Source of the DNA: Candidatus Sulfotelmatobacter sp.
GTDB taxonomy: Bacteria; Acidobacteriota; Terriglobia; Terriglobales; Acidobacteriaceae
Direction: 5' to 3'
Length of the DNA: 32,914 nt
NCBI GenBank assembly: GCA_030041215.1
Contig: JASHOH010000249.1
Span: 1 to 32,914 of the forward strand
In this document: piece by piece, positions 1 through 8,552 of the stretch
How the letters are laid out: each line of letters opens with the position of its first letter
Position numbering within the stretch: position 1 is the stretch's first letter
Made by a program: the position numbers and the translations under genes
Notes under the pieces: model-generated
Databases searched by the model: none
What the model saw: only the letters and a program-made list of their open reading frames with translations
Told to the model about the DNA's origin: nothing

Positions 1-127
1 CCCGCATGAATGGTAGGAGCCAACTGCTTGCCAGTCAATGACCTGACAGGCTAGGTCAAGGACGGAAGATAGTGCCATCCCCGGGTGCTTGGCCGGCGGG
101 ATGAGAGGTCTCGGAAGCTGATCATGC

Positions 128-133
128 TATAAT
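128..133 (+). promoter_or_regulatory. Probable -10 element for yebC
   Basis: A perfect TATAAT hexamer lies about 94 bases before the yebC start. No convincing TTGACA-like -35 box sits 16-18 bases upstream, so this is only a candidate. If used, it gives a leader of roughly 85 bases. The rest of the first 226 bases shows no gene that I can support. Confidence 0.35.
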
Positions 134-226
134 TTCTTTTCGCCTACGTAAACTTTGAGGCAATCCTGTGATCTCCTCTGAAGGCGAATTCCGCATCAAT
201 CAAGATCATTAATACGAGGTCGAACC

Positions 227-976
227 ATGTCTGGCCATTCCAAATGGGCCACAATCAAGCACAAGAAGGGCGCGCTCGACGCCAAGCGCGGCAAGATTTT
301 TACACGTCTTATTAAGGAAATCAGTATTGCCGCAAAGAATGGCGGCGGCGATCCGGATTCGAACCCGCGTCTGCGCACGGCCATCGCGGCCGCCAAGGCC
401 GAGAACATGCCCGCCGACAACATCAAGCGGGCCATTCAGCGCGGCACCGGCGAGCTGCCGGGCGCAGTGTATGAGGAATTTTCACTCGAAGGTTACGGGC
501 CGGGAGGAGTGGCGCTGCTACTCGATATCAACACTGACAATCGCAACCGCACAGTCAGCGAAATTCGGCACGTCTTTACCAAGAATGGCGGCAACATGGC
601 CGAGGCCGGCGCGGTTTCGTGGATGTTCCACAAGAAGGGTGACATCGTGGTTCCCAAGTCAGCCGCGAAAGAGGACGACCTGATGAACATTGTTCTCGAA
701 GCCGGCGGTGAAGATTTGAAAGACGATGGCGAGAACTGGGAGATTCTGACTGATCCCTCGGCGTATGAGGCTGTGCTTGAAGCGTTGAAGAAAGCGGGGA
801 TCCACCCGGCGTCGTCGAGTGTGGCGTGGATTCCGCAGAACTACATCAAGCTGGAAGGACAGGCTGCCAGTACGATGATTCGCCTGATAGAAGCTCTGGA
901 AGAGCACGACGACGTGCAGAACGTGCACTCGAATTTCGATATCGATCAGAAGCTGCTGGAGGAAGTGGCAGGCTGA
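227..976 (+). CDS. yebC: YebC/PmpR family protein
   Basis: This is a 249-residue member of the YebC/PmpR family (TACO1 in mitochondria). The family is annotated as transcriptional regulators, and members have also been linked to translation of difficult proline-containing stretches. The N-terminal [20 protein letters not shown] signature is complete, followed by the conserved [24 protein letters not shown] segment (about residues 47-69) and the GGVALL and [16 protein letters not shown] segments. Length is typical. The ATG is fixed by the signature and by a GAGG ribosome binding site at 216-219, seven bases upstream. In many bacteria ruvC follows yebC, but here a terminator follows at once and the next gene is convergent, so yebC appears monocistronic. 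Family assignment is firm; the precise function in this organism is not shown by sequence. Confidence 0.97.
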   Translation: MSGHSKWATIKHKKGALDAKRGKIFTRLIKEISIAAKNGGGDPDSNPRLRTAIAAAKAENMPADNIKRAIQRGTGELPGAVYEEFSLEGYGPGGVALLLDINTDNRNRTVSEIRHVFTKNGGNMAEAGAVSWMFHKKGDIVVPKSAAKEDDLMNIVLEAGGEDLKDDGENWEILTDPSAYEAVLEALKKAGIHPASSSVAWIPQNYIKLEGQAASTMIRLIEALEEHDDVQNVHSNFDIDQKLLEEVAG

Positions 977-1003
977 GAGAGCGATCGAGTTTGATTTCAA
1001 GGG

Positions 1004-1029
1004 AGCCGTCCTTCGCGGGCGGCTTTTTT
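1004..1029 (+). terminator. Rho-independent terminator of yebC
   Basis: An 8-base-pair GC-rich stem (AGCCGTCC with GGGCGGCT, one G-U pair) closes a TTCGC loop and runs into six Ts. It starts 28 bases after the yebC stop. The 257 bases from here to the convergent VOC gene hold nothing else I can identify. Confidence 0.85.
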
Positions 1030-1286
1030 GCTGGCTTGACCACGAGTCGTCGAGGTTAAGCACAAATTGGGCGCCAGTGCAATCACAAGTTTTCAACACC
1101 GGCGTGGAAAATTCTGTGCAAAACCTTGGAACTATCCCCGTAAATAGTTCACCGGCAAAAGGTTCAGCATTTTGCACCGCTGCGGGTGCTGGCCGGTTTG
1201 CCAGCACAAAATTTTCGTTTGTCTCCAGAGCGGGCACACTAAGGGTTAGGATCGGGTTCTAAAGGGCGGGCCACCCCCTCGCGCAC

Positions 1287-1844
1287 TCAAGGTTTGGGCT
1301 TCGCTTTCGGCGGCTCCCACAGCTCGATCTTGTTGCCGTCTGAATCATAGATCCACGCGAAACGCCCGTACGATTCATTCATGCGCTGGGGATCAATCTT
1401 CACGCCCTCTTTTTGTAAACGCTCGAGCATGGCATCGAGGTCATCCACAATGTAGTTGATCATGAGGGCTTGGCCCGGCGCGAAATAGTCGGTAGTAGAA
1501 GGGAACGCATGCCACACTGTAACGTGTTCGTTTTGAGGGTCGTCGTGCTCACGCCATGGCAGCATGGCGCCCTGGCCTTTGTCCACAATTCCAAGATGCG
1601 TTGCATACCATTCGCGCGTCTTCGCTTTATCCGCGGTTTTGAAAAAGACGCCGCCAATGCCTACGACGCGGCCCTGACTTCTGGTTGCTGTCTTGGTGGT
1701 AGCGGAAGTTTGATTTTGTGCCATGTTTGATTTTGTTTCAGCCTTGGTGGTAGCAGGAATTTGATTCTGTCCCAAGTTTGGTATTGAACAAGTGAAGAAA
1801 AAGAGCAGAGCAGGGGCGAGAGCCCTCGTGAGCGGACCAAGCAT
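1287..1844 (-). CDS. VOC (glyoxalase/bleomycin-resistance-like) family protein
   Basis: The C-terminal ~125 residues form a vicinal oxygen chelate fold: GIGGVFFKTADKAKTREWYA opens the domain and AWIYDSDGNKIELWEPP closes it, the glutamate being the usual metal ligand. Such proteins are dioxygenases, isomerases or resistance proteins, and the substrate cannot be read from sequence. The long ORF adds a hydrophobic stretch (residues 8-19) that could be a signal or lipoprotein leader, then a low-complexity Gln/Thr/Lys linker made of an imperfect duplication (see the repeat at 1671-1769). Neither the first ATG (1844) nor the internal one (Met41, at 1724) has a clear Shine-Dalgarno, so the shorter 145-residue cytosolic form is possible. 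The gene converges on yebC. Confidence 0.8.
   Translation of the reverse strand: MLGPLTRALAPALLFFFTCSIPNLGQNQIPATTKAETKSNMAQNQTSATTKTATRSQGRVVGIGGVFFKTADKAKTREWYATHLGIVDKGQGAMLPWREHDDPQNEHVTVWHAFPSTTDYFAPGQALMINYIVDDLDAMLERLQKEGVKIDPQRMNESYGRFAWIYDSDGNKIELWEPPKAKPKP
1671..1769 (-). repeat. Imperfect 51-base tandem duplication inside the VOC gene
   Basis: Residues 26-42 (QNQIPATTKAETKSNMA) are followed directly by a diverged copy beginning QNQTSATTKTATRS. The DNA shows the same 51-base period, with CAAAATCAAAC and GCTACCACCAAG kept. The second copy is preceded by an internal ATG. Confidence 0.7.
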
Positions 1845-2038
1845 AGCGCAACACTATACATCAAAGCTAATCAGTACGTGGGCCATCCCGTAGCGCAAGT
1901 GATGTCATCCCGATGAGCGCCATAGCGGTCGGAGGGACCGGACGAAGCGCAACAATCGGCAGGGGCGCGGAAAGGCCCTTCCGGATGGGGCCAGCGGGTT
2001 GTTTCTTGTTGGCACTATTCCTGCGCAGGGTGCCCCAT

Positions 2039-2065
2039 CCCTTCGACTACGCTCAGGGCAGGCTC
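2039..2065. repeat. Dispersed repeat copy, GCTCAGGGCAGGCTC type
   Basis: CCCTTCG, a short spacer and GCTCAGGGCAGGCTC occur here and again inside the composite repeat at 4744-4850. The 345 bases between the VOC gene and thiC contain this copy and the hairpin at 2164-2188; I find no gene in them. Confidence 0.55.
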
Positions 2066-2163
2066 TTTCGCGTTTTGTGCGAAAGGGTAGGCAGCACGGA
2101 CCTCGATTTACAAGCTTGACCCCATGGGCTAAAAAAGTCCCGTGGTACCCACCCTCAGTGAAC

Positions 2164-2188
2164 GCGGCCCTAAAGGGCCGCTCTTCCA
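2164..2188. repeat. CT-RA-AG hairpin repeat, copy 1
   Basis: GCGGCCCT-AA-AGGGCCGC is a perfect 8-base-pair hairpin with a two-base tip, followed by TCTTCCA. It ends two bases before the thiC stop codon, on thiC's downstream side. It could hinder transcription past thiC but has no T run, so I list it as a repeat. Related copies with other stems are at 3716-3729, 3751-3775 and 4799-4816. Confidence 0.65.
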
Positions 2189-2189
2189 C

Positions 2190-3677
<1,488 letters not shown>

Positions 3678-3715
3678 TTATACTCGCGCGAGCCGCAAGA
3701 GAGGTACTTCAGGCA

Positions 3716-3729
3716 GGGGCTAAAGCCCC
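3716..3729. repeat. CT-RA-AG hairpin repeat, copy 2
   Basis: GGGGCT-AA-AGCCCC has the same CTAAAG core as the copy at 2164 but a different stem, with six base pairs. It lies 75 bases upstream of the thiC start. Confidence 0.55.
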
Positions 3730-3750
3730 GTCGAGAAAAGGGGATTGGAC

Positions 3751-3960
3751 GCGGCGCTGAAGCGCCGCTCTTCCACGGTACCACCAACGCAGGGTCCGGT
3801 GAAGCGCGGTCTTCCGCGGTGCCGCCAACGTCCGGTGAAGCGCGGTCTTCCGTGGTGCCGCCAACGTAGGGTCCGGTGAAGCGCGGTCTTCCGTGGTGCC
3901 GCCAACGTAGGGTCCACTGAAGCGCCGCTCTTCCATGGTACGACCGACAGCGAACCACGG
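3751..3960. repeat. Tandem array of about 41-base units upstream of thiC
   Basis: Five consecutive units begin at 3758, 3800, 3836, 3877 and 3918. Unit lengths are 42, 36, 41 and 41 bases, and the last is degenerate. The common start is TGAAGCGCGGTCTTCC, followed by a GTGGTGCCGCCAACG block. Units 3 and 4 differ only at their last two bases, while unit 2 has lost five bases near its end. The first unit overlaps a CT-RA-AG hairpin (GCGGCGCT-GA-AGCGCCGC, 3751-3768, followed by TCTTCCA), which suggests that the array grew from such a copy. Unit lengths are not multiples of three, and all three minus-strand frames read repetitive Arg/Pro/Thr-rich peptides, so coding use is unlikely. Confidence 0.85.
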
Positions 3961-4013
3961 CGGCACTTACGTGAACCATGGTGCCACTCACAGTGGACCA
4001 CGGTGAGACTCAG
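3951..4013. repeat. Second short tandem repeat, 21-22-base period
   Basis: Three diverged units starting at 3951, 3972 and 3994 follow the larger array. The shared pattern is GAACCAYGG, then a GC-rich dinucleotide step and CAC/GAC. Together with the first array this accounts for most of the 453 bases between thiC and the methyltransferase gene. Confidence 0.55.
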
Positions 4014-4094
4014 TCGGCGCTGCCTTCGGAGTGTCGGAATTCCAGCAGGGTGAATTCAGACATCCAGAATTCTGAACCCGTTGTTCTTCGGTTT

Positions 4095-4634
4095 CTAGTT
4101 TGGTTGTTTCCAAGCGTGCAGGCGCGGCCACCAGCGGTGGACGTTGCGGCGGTACTCGTCGTACTCGAGGCCGAATTTTTTGTGCAGCGTGGGCTCTTCG
4201 TAGAAGACGACGAAAAGATGTACCCCGAGCGCGACGGCTGCAACCGCGGCGATTAGTTTTGGATTAGGATGGCCGAAGATGATCCACAGGCCGACCCATC
4301 CGGCGGCGAAGCCGAGGTACATGGGATTGCGGACGTAGCGGTAGAAGCCGACCACGACTAATCGCTGCGGAGGGGCGACGGGGGCTGGCGTGCCGTGGCC
4401 GGTGCGGCCAAAATCCCACACGCAACGTAGAGCGACGGAGAATCCGAGAATCGATGGAATGGCGGCCAGCCAGCGCCAGCGCGCGGCGCCTGCGGTTTCA
4501 ACCGTGAACCCAAGCCATTGCGGCAGCAGCCAGAACCACAACGCGAAGAATAATGCGCCGACGGAGAGCGAGGCGAGGGTGGCGAGCCACGAATGGTTGT
4601 TTTCAGTTGATGTCGAGAGTTGCTCGTCTGTCAT
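4095..4634 (-). CDS. Membrane methyltransferase, isoprenylcysteine carboxylmethyltransferase-like
   Basis: A 179-residue membrane protein of the ICMT/PEMT (Ste14-like) superfamily. Hydrophobic helices lie at about residues 18-43, 55-70, 110-122 and 127-145. The C-terminal signature is clear: GFYRYVRNPMYLG (SAM-site RNPMY core), then YEEPTLHKKFGLEYDEYRRNVHRWWPR, matching the family's E-x2-L...F-x3-Y-x2-Y pattern. The methyl acceptor is unknown; bacterial members act on lipids, small molecules or nothing yet defined. It stands alone between repeat-filled spacers on the minus strand. The start is the first ATG, upstream of the first helix. Confidence 0.85.
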   Translation of the reverse strand: MTDEQLSTSTENNHSWLATLASLSVGALFFALWFWLLPQWLGFTVETAGAARWRWLAAIPSILGFSVALRCVWDFGRTGHGTPAPVAPPQRLVVVGFYRYVRNPMYLGFAAGWVGLWIIFGHPNPKLIAAVAAVALGVHLFVVFYEEPTLHKKFGLEYDEYRRNVHRWWPRLHAWKQPN

Positions 4635-4743
4635 GCGTTATCCCTGATAGATAGTTCATTGTAGGCAAAGGCGTGTCCTTCGACCCACTGAGTACTAGCC
4701 TGTGGTGGTGCGGTCTGCAAATACGATTTGGTTCGGTGCACGC

Positions 4744-4850
4744 GAGATCCCTTCGCCATGCGGCTCAGGGCAGGCTCCTCACCCCGCGCCTTCGCCGGCC
4801 CCGGCTGAAGCCGGGGGTCTACCATGAAAGCGCGGGGCTTCGGGATGACG
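4744..4850. repeat. Composite dispersed repeat A
   Basis: The ends match the 46-base element found at 17062-17107 and 23950-23995: GAGATCCC...CGCC on the left and AAAGCGCGGGGCTTCGGGAT on the right, then GACG. Between them are GCTCAGGGCAGGCTC (also at 2039-2065) and a CT-RA-AG hairpin, CCCCGGCT-GA-AGCCGGGG (4799-4816). It therefore looks like an element with other repeats nested in it. It lies just downstream of the KAS III-FabG gene. Confidence 0.7.
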
Positions 4851-4901
4851 CCAGTCGGAGCGGGCGAACTGCACAAGTACCTGCACGCCTTCCACTGCGC
4901 T

Positions 4902-7598
4902 CTACATGTGGTACCCACCGTTGATGTTCAGCTCCTGACCGGTCATGTAATCGGCGTCGGCAGCGAGAAATGCGGCGGCCTTGGCAATTTCCTCGGGCGT
5001 TGCGAAACGGCCCAGAGGAATTTTGGCCTTAATCTGAGCTGAAATCTCTTCCGGAATGGCATCCACCATTTCGGTGGATGTGAATCCCGGAGCGATGGAG
5101 TTGGCGGTGATGTTGAACTTGGCCATTTCCAGCGCAAGGGTCTTGGTGAAAGCGATGATTCCGCCCTTGCTGGCCGAGTAATTGGCTTGGCCGAAGGCGC
5201 CCATTTGACCGACTACGGAGGAAATATTGATAATGCGGCCGAAGCGCTGGTTGATCATCGCGGGCAAAGCTGCGCTTGTGCAATAAAACGTGCCATTCAG
5301 GTTGACGTTGATCACCTGCGCCCAGTCGTCTTCGGTCATTTTGCGCATGGTGCGGTCGCGGGTGATGCCGGCATTGTTGACTAGAATGTCGAGGCGGTGC
5401 CATCTATCGAGCACTTCTTTGACTACACGCTGGGCCTCGCCTTTTTGAGAGATGTCGGCTTTGATCAGAATGCACTCGACGCCCAAAGCGCTAATTTCCA
5501 CGGCGGCGCTTTCAGCGTGGGCGCTATCGGAACGGTAGTCGAGCGCAATGTTTGCGCCACGGCGAGCCAGCTCGATCGCGATGGCGCGGCCGATGCCACG
5601 CGAAGCTCCGGTAACCAGAGCGACTTTACCTTTGAGCGATCCCCATCCATTGGGCCCGTTGCTGCCAGTGTTGTCTAGATTTGTCATGACTGTAGTCGCC
5701 TCCTGAGAGTTGATGGCTACCACTGCGGGGTCAATGCGCATCACCACATAGCCGCCGACGGCGCCTGCGCCAAAGCCCGGCGCAAATATGCGCATGGGCC
5801 GGTCGATGCGGCCTTCGCGCACGGCATCGTGAACCGCCAGCAAAATGCTTGCGGAAGAAGTGTTCCCGACGTGTTCAATGTTGAAGTAGAGTTTGTCTTC
5901 GGTAGCACCGGCGGCCTTGGAAAGATCCGTGACCATAGTTTTGTTGGCCTGGTGGGGAACGATGAGGTCGACGGCATCCATGAGGCAGGCGTCGCCGCCG
6001 TCCGGATGCGGCAAAGTCTTGAGTTCGCCAATCATCTGCACCAGATAACGCCGAGCCAACGCCTTAACCTCGGGGCCGTAGACGGTGATGTTGTTATCGA
6101 ACTCGGGGTTGGGCCAAATGATGGAATTCACCTCCGACCACGGGCCGCTGGCGTAGGTTTGCACGATCTCGATGTCAGAAGCGGCACCTTCTGGCGCGGG
6201 TGCGAGGATCATCGCAGCCGCGCCGTCGCCAAAGATCATGCGCGAAGTACGGACAGTGCCAATTTTGTCGGAGAATTTTTCCGCGCAGACTATGAGTATG
6301 GGGCGCTCGATTTCCTGAAGCAGGCGAATGGCTTCCGATAGGCCGTATGGCATGCCTGCGCAGGCCGCCACGATATCGGAGGAATTGTGCGTCTGCGCAA
6401 GTCCCAACTCGCCGGAAAGCCAACATGCTACTGAGGGAATCAGCCGCGTGCTCGTGCAACTGCAAAACAGCACGGCGCCAATTTCTTCCGGCTTTCTGCC
6501 AGCCTTTGCCAGCGCCTGGTGCGCCGCGAGAAGCGACATCTGTTCCAAACTAAGTTGCGTGTAGCCGCGGCGCTCTATGCCGGTCTTCTCGGAAATTTCA
6601 TCGGCGGTCATGCGCGACCAGCAGTATGCGTGGTTGCTGATGAGATCGGCATTGGTGCATGGAATCTCTCCCTCGTAGACCGCAATGGCCTCAATTCGCG
6701 GCAACACCCGAAAGGTTTCGCTCACTTTGACGGGAGGGTACGGCTTGATCGGCTCGCTCAGGGCCAGAGTTTCCGGAAGCTCGAAGCGAGAGGGCTCGAC
6801 GCGTGGGCGTGGGGTGTCCTCATCTTTCTTGAGCCGACGAATGAACTGGAAAACCTCATTGTTCCTTGGATGATATGCAACCACGTAGTCTTCATCGCGC
6901 AGCGCGCCAACCTCCGCGCAGCCTCCAGAGGCCGGATCCCAAGGGTATTGGTTGTGCAGGATCATGCCCTGCCGCATCAGCGCTTCCAACTCTGGTATGG
7001 GATGGATGCAGTCGATGACGTCGTCGTAGGTGTAGTGCAGGTAATCGCGGTCGTAGTTCACCAGCCGGTAGGTGAGATTGGATGGGTTCGCCATGATTTC
7101 CGCAACTGTGGGTTTGATGGCGCGCAGCTCACCGCCTGCGCTGGGCTTGTTGCGGAACACATTCAATAAAATGTGAAAAATTTTGTCTTCCTGCTCCTCA
7201 TCCCAGCGAGCGGGCAGAGACTCGCAGCCAGACTGAATAGCGGTGATGATTGCGGTCGCATCGCGCGGCTTAAACAGCGGCAGGAAAACGTCTTCGCGCT
7301 GGCGCGGCAGATCGCCCCAGCGGGTGGGACGCTTCTCATACATCGTGAACATGTAGCGGTTGGCCCAGAACAGGTTCAGCGCGAGATCGCGGCAGACCTC
7401 ATAAAGATCCTGATACGTCCCGTCTTGCAGCCGGCTTACGATGTCGGTTTCGGTGGGAGCCTTCTCGCCAAAATCGCGGCGGATTACGGCCGCGAATTGT
7501 TTCGGGGATTCAAAGATGGAGAAATCATGCTCGGGAAAGAAATTGCAGGGAAAGACCAGGCGGCCGTGGCGGTTGATGACAAATGGTTTTAACAACAT
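4902..7598 (-). CDS. Tripartite protein: unknown domain + ketoacyl synthase III + FabG-type reductase
   Basis: This 898-residue ORF holds three parts. Residues 1-~295 are a Trp/Tyr/Arg-rich region that I do not recognise. Residues ~298-624 are a KAS III (FabH-like) condensing enzyme with the full triad: Cys413 in AACAGM, His549 in PHQANK and Asn579 in HVGNTSS, plus the terminal GFGAGAVGGY loop. Residues ~655-898 are a complete short-chain reductase of FabG type: TGASRGIG (663-670), NNAG (741-744), Ser793/794, Tyr807-x3-Lys811, ending in GQELNINGGYHM. Such enzymes condense an acyl-CoA with a malonyl unit and reduce the 3-keto product. The carboxylase subunits encoded just upstream could supply the extender. 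The 30-residue linker carries its own ribosome binding site and ATG (Met638), so a free FabG of 261 residues may also be made. Whether the fused form exists in cells is unproven. Confidence 0.88.
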   Translation of the reverse strand: MLLKPFVINRHGRLVFPCNFFPEHDFSIFESPKQFAAVIRRDFGEKAPTETDIVSRLQDGTYQDLYEVCRDLALNLFWANRYMFTMYEKRPTRWGDLPRQREDVFLPLFKPRDATAIITAIQSGCESLPARWDEEQEDKIFHILLNVFRNKPSAGGELRAIKPTVAEIMANPSNLTYRLVNYDRDYLHYTYDDVIDCIHPIPELEALMRQGMILHNQYPWDPASGGCAEVGALRDEDYVVAYHPRNNEVFQFIRRLKKDEDTPRPRVEPSRFELPETLALSEPIKPYPPVKVSETFRVLPRIEAIAVYEGEIPCTNADLISNHAYCWSRMTADEISEKTGIERRGYTQLSLEQMSLLAAHQALAKAGRKPEEIGAVLFCSCTSTRLIPSVACWLSGELGLAQTHNSSDIVAACAGMPYGLSEAIRLLQEIERPILIVCAEKFSDKIGTVRTSRMIFGDGAAAMILAPAPEGAASDIEIVQTYASGPWSEVNSIIWPNPEFDNNITVYGPEVKALARRYLVQMIGELKTLPHPDGGDACLMDAVDLIVPHQANKTMVTDLSKAAGATEDKLYFNIEHVGNTSSASILLAVHDAVREGRIDRPMRIFAPGFGAGAVGGYVVMRIDPAVVAINSQEATTVMTNLDNTGSNGPNGWGSLKGKVALVTGASRGIGRAIAIELARRGANIALDYRSDSAHAESAAVEISALGVECILIKADISQKGEAQRVVKEVLDRWHRLDILVNNAGITRDRTMRKMTEDDWAQVINVNLNGTFYCTSAALPAMINQRFGRIINISSVVGQMGAFGQANYSASKGGIIAFTKTLALEMAKFNITANSIAPGFTSTEMVDAIPEEISAQIKAKIPLGRFATPEEIAKAAAFLAADADYMTGQELNINGGYHM
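5685..5704 (-). promoter_or_regulatory. Internal ribosome binding site and ATG for a free FabG
   Basis: On the minus strand AGGAGG (5699-5704) stands 11 bases before an in-frame ATG (5685-5687) that encodes Met638 of the long protein. The ATG opens a reductase of normal FabG length (261 residues). A perfect Shine-Dalgarno placed exactly at a domain boundary is unlikely to be chance. It implies either dual products or that the two genes were once separate. Confidence 0.6.
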
Positions 7599-7840
7599 GG
7601 CGCTTCTTCTTTCCGGCGCTGCAGCCCGGTTGCTTGTAAAGCAACACAGCGTGTTTTCGAGTCATCGGATCAGTCGAACGGAAACCTGCCAGCATCCTTG
7701 CTTTGAAGGCGCCAACCGAATCCTGAATTGAGCCTGGGGAGGACAACGTTGAGCGCCGCGAAAAGCCATGTAACAGCATCGCTGTCAACTAGGGTAAGTA
7801 CAGTGCGAAACGGCATTCAGTGATGAAAGGGACAGCGTGA

Positions 7841-7856
7841 GGTGATGTGTGTCACA
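7841..7856. promoter_or_regulatory. Possible Crp/Fnr-family operator
   Basis: GGTGA-N6-TCACA matches the E. coli CRP half-sites (TGTGA-N6-TCACA) at nine of ten positions. It lies in the 292-base gap between the biotin carrier gene and the KAS III-FabG gene, about 245 bases upstream of the latter. I found no convincing promoter just downstream of it. The rest of this gap shows nothing else. Confidence 0.2.
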
Positions 7857-7890
7857 ATCACGGCCAGAGGGGGCTATCAGGCTCACGAGG

Positions 7891-8262
7891 TTATTCGAAA
7901 TCCACTAAAATCTGCCCAACCTTCACTGGGTCGCCGACTCGGACTTTGATCGCTCCGATCTTCGCTGTGGCGGGGGCGGTGATGTTGTTCTCCATCTTCA
8001 TGGCTTCGACCACAAGGAGAACGTCTCCGTCCGCAACATGCTTTCCCGCGCCGACGTCGATTCTTGTTACGATGCCGTCCACGGGGCTGCGACACAGTTT
8101 AGCTTCATCAATACTGGACAATGCAGGGGCCCGTGGATCTGGCGCCGTTGGCAGAACCAGCGACTGAATGGGATCGACAGGAGATGTAGAAGCGGGGCTT
8201 TCCTGGGGATCGTCGTATTCAACCTCGTAGGTTTTGCCGTCGACTACGATTTGCGTCTTCAC
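7891..8262 (-). CDS. Biotin carboxyl carrier protein of an acyl-CoA carboxylase
   Basis: A 123-residue protein whose C-terminal ~70 residues form a biotinyl domain with the motif EAMKMEN; Lys89 is the biotin attachment site. The N-terminal ~50 residues are a Pro/Ser/Ala-rich flexible arm after a short MKTQIVVDGKTYEVEY strand, the layout of the free carrier subunits of propionyl-CoA carboxylase and of methylmalonyl-CoA or oxaloacetate decarboxylases. It starts with GTG, preceded by GAGG seven bases upstream. The carboxyltransferase gene lies upstream on the same strand, so the two very probably belong to one enzyme. No biotin carboxylase gene is in the window, so that subunit must be encoded elsewhere. 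Confidence 0.92.
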   Translation of the reverse strand: MKTQIVVDGKTYEVEYDDPQESPASTSPVDPIQSLVLPTAPDPRAPALSSIDEAKLCRSPVDGIVTRIDVGAGKHVADGDVLLVVEAMKMENNITAPATAKIGAIKVRVGDPVKVGQILVDFE

Positions 8263-8302
8263 GGTCAGACCTCGCGAGGACTCTTGCCGCGGGGAGCCGG
8301 GC

Positions 8303-8533
8303 TCACGGCGCTGCCCGCAGATTGTGCGACGTGAGCATCTTAACCCTTCCCTGGGTAGTCCAGTCCGCGGCTGGCGCGGGGCTTTTCAGAAGTTTGATCG
8401 AACGGATGCGGATGTTTGGGCCGTGACGCATGAAAAGAACCGTTCTGATCGCCACCTCAATCTGCGGCGAAGGTTGCTCCGGCGCGCTCGTGCGTATCGC
8501 TACGATGGAGTTCTTGAAAATGGCAGCGGGCAT
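8303..8533 (-). CDS. Possible small protein between the carboxylase subunit genes
   Basis: This 76-residue ORF fits the gap between the carboxyltransferase gene (stop 20 bases upstream of its ATG) and the biotin carrier gene (GTG 40 bases after its stop). An AAAGGGA ribosome binding site lies about seven bases before the ATG. The product is basic, with no transmembrane segment and no motif I know. Small extra subunits exist in related enzymes (epsilon subunits of actinobacterial acyl-CoA carboxylases, membrane gamma subunits of decarboxylases), but nothing here matches either. Position and ribosome binding site are the only support. Confidence 0.42.
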   Translation of the reverse strand: MPAAIFKNSIVAIRTSAPEQPSPQIEVAIRTVLFMRHGPNIRIRSIKLLKSPAPAADWTTQGRVKMLTSHNLRAAP

Positions 8534-8552
8534 TCTGCATTCCCTTTGAATG

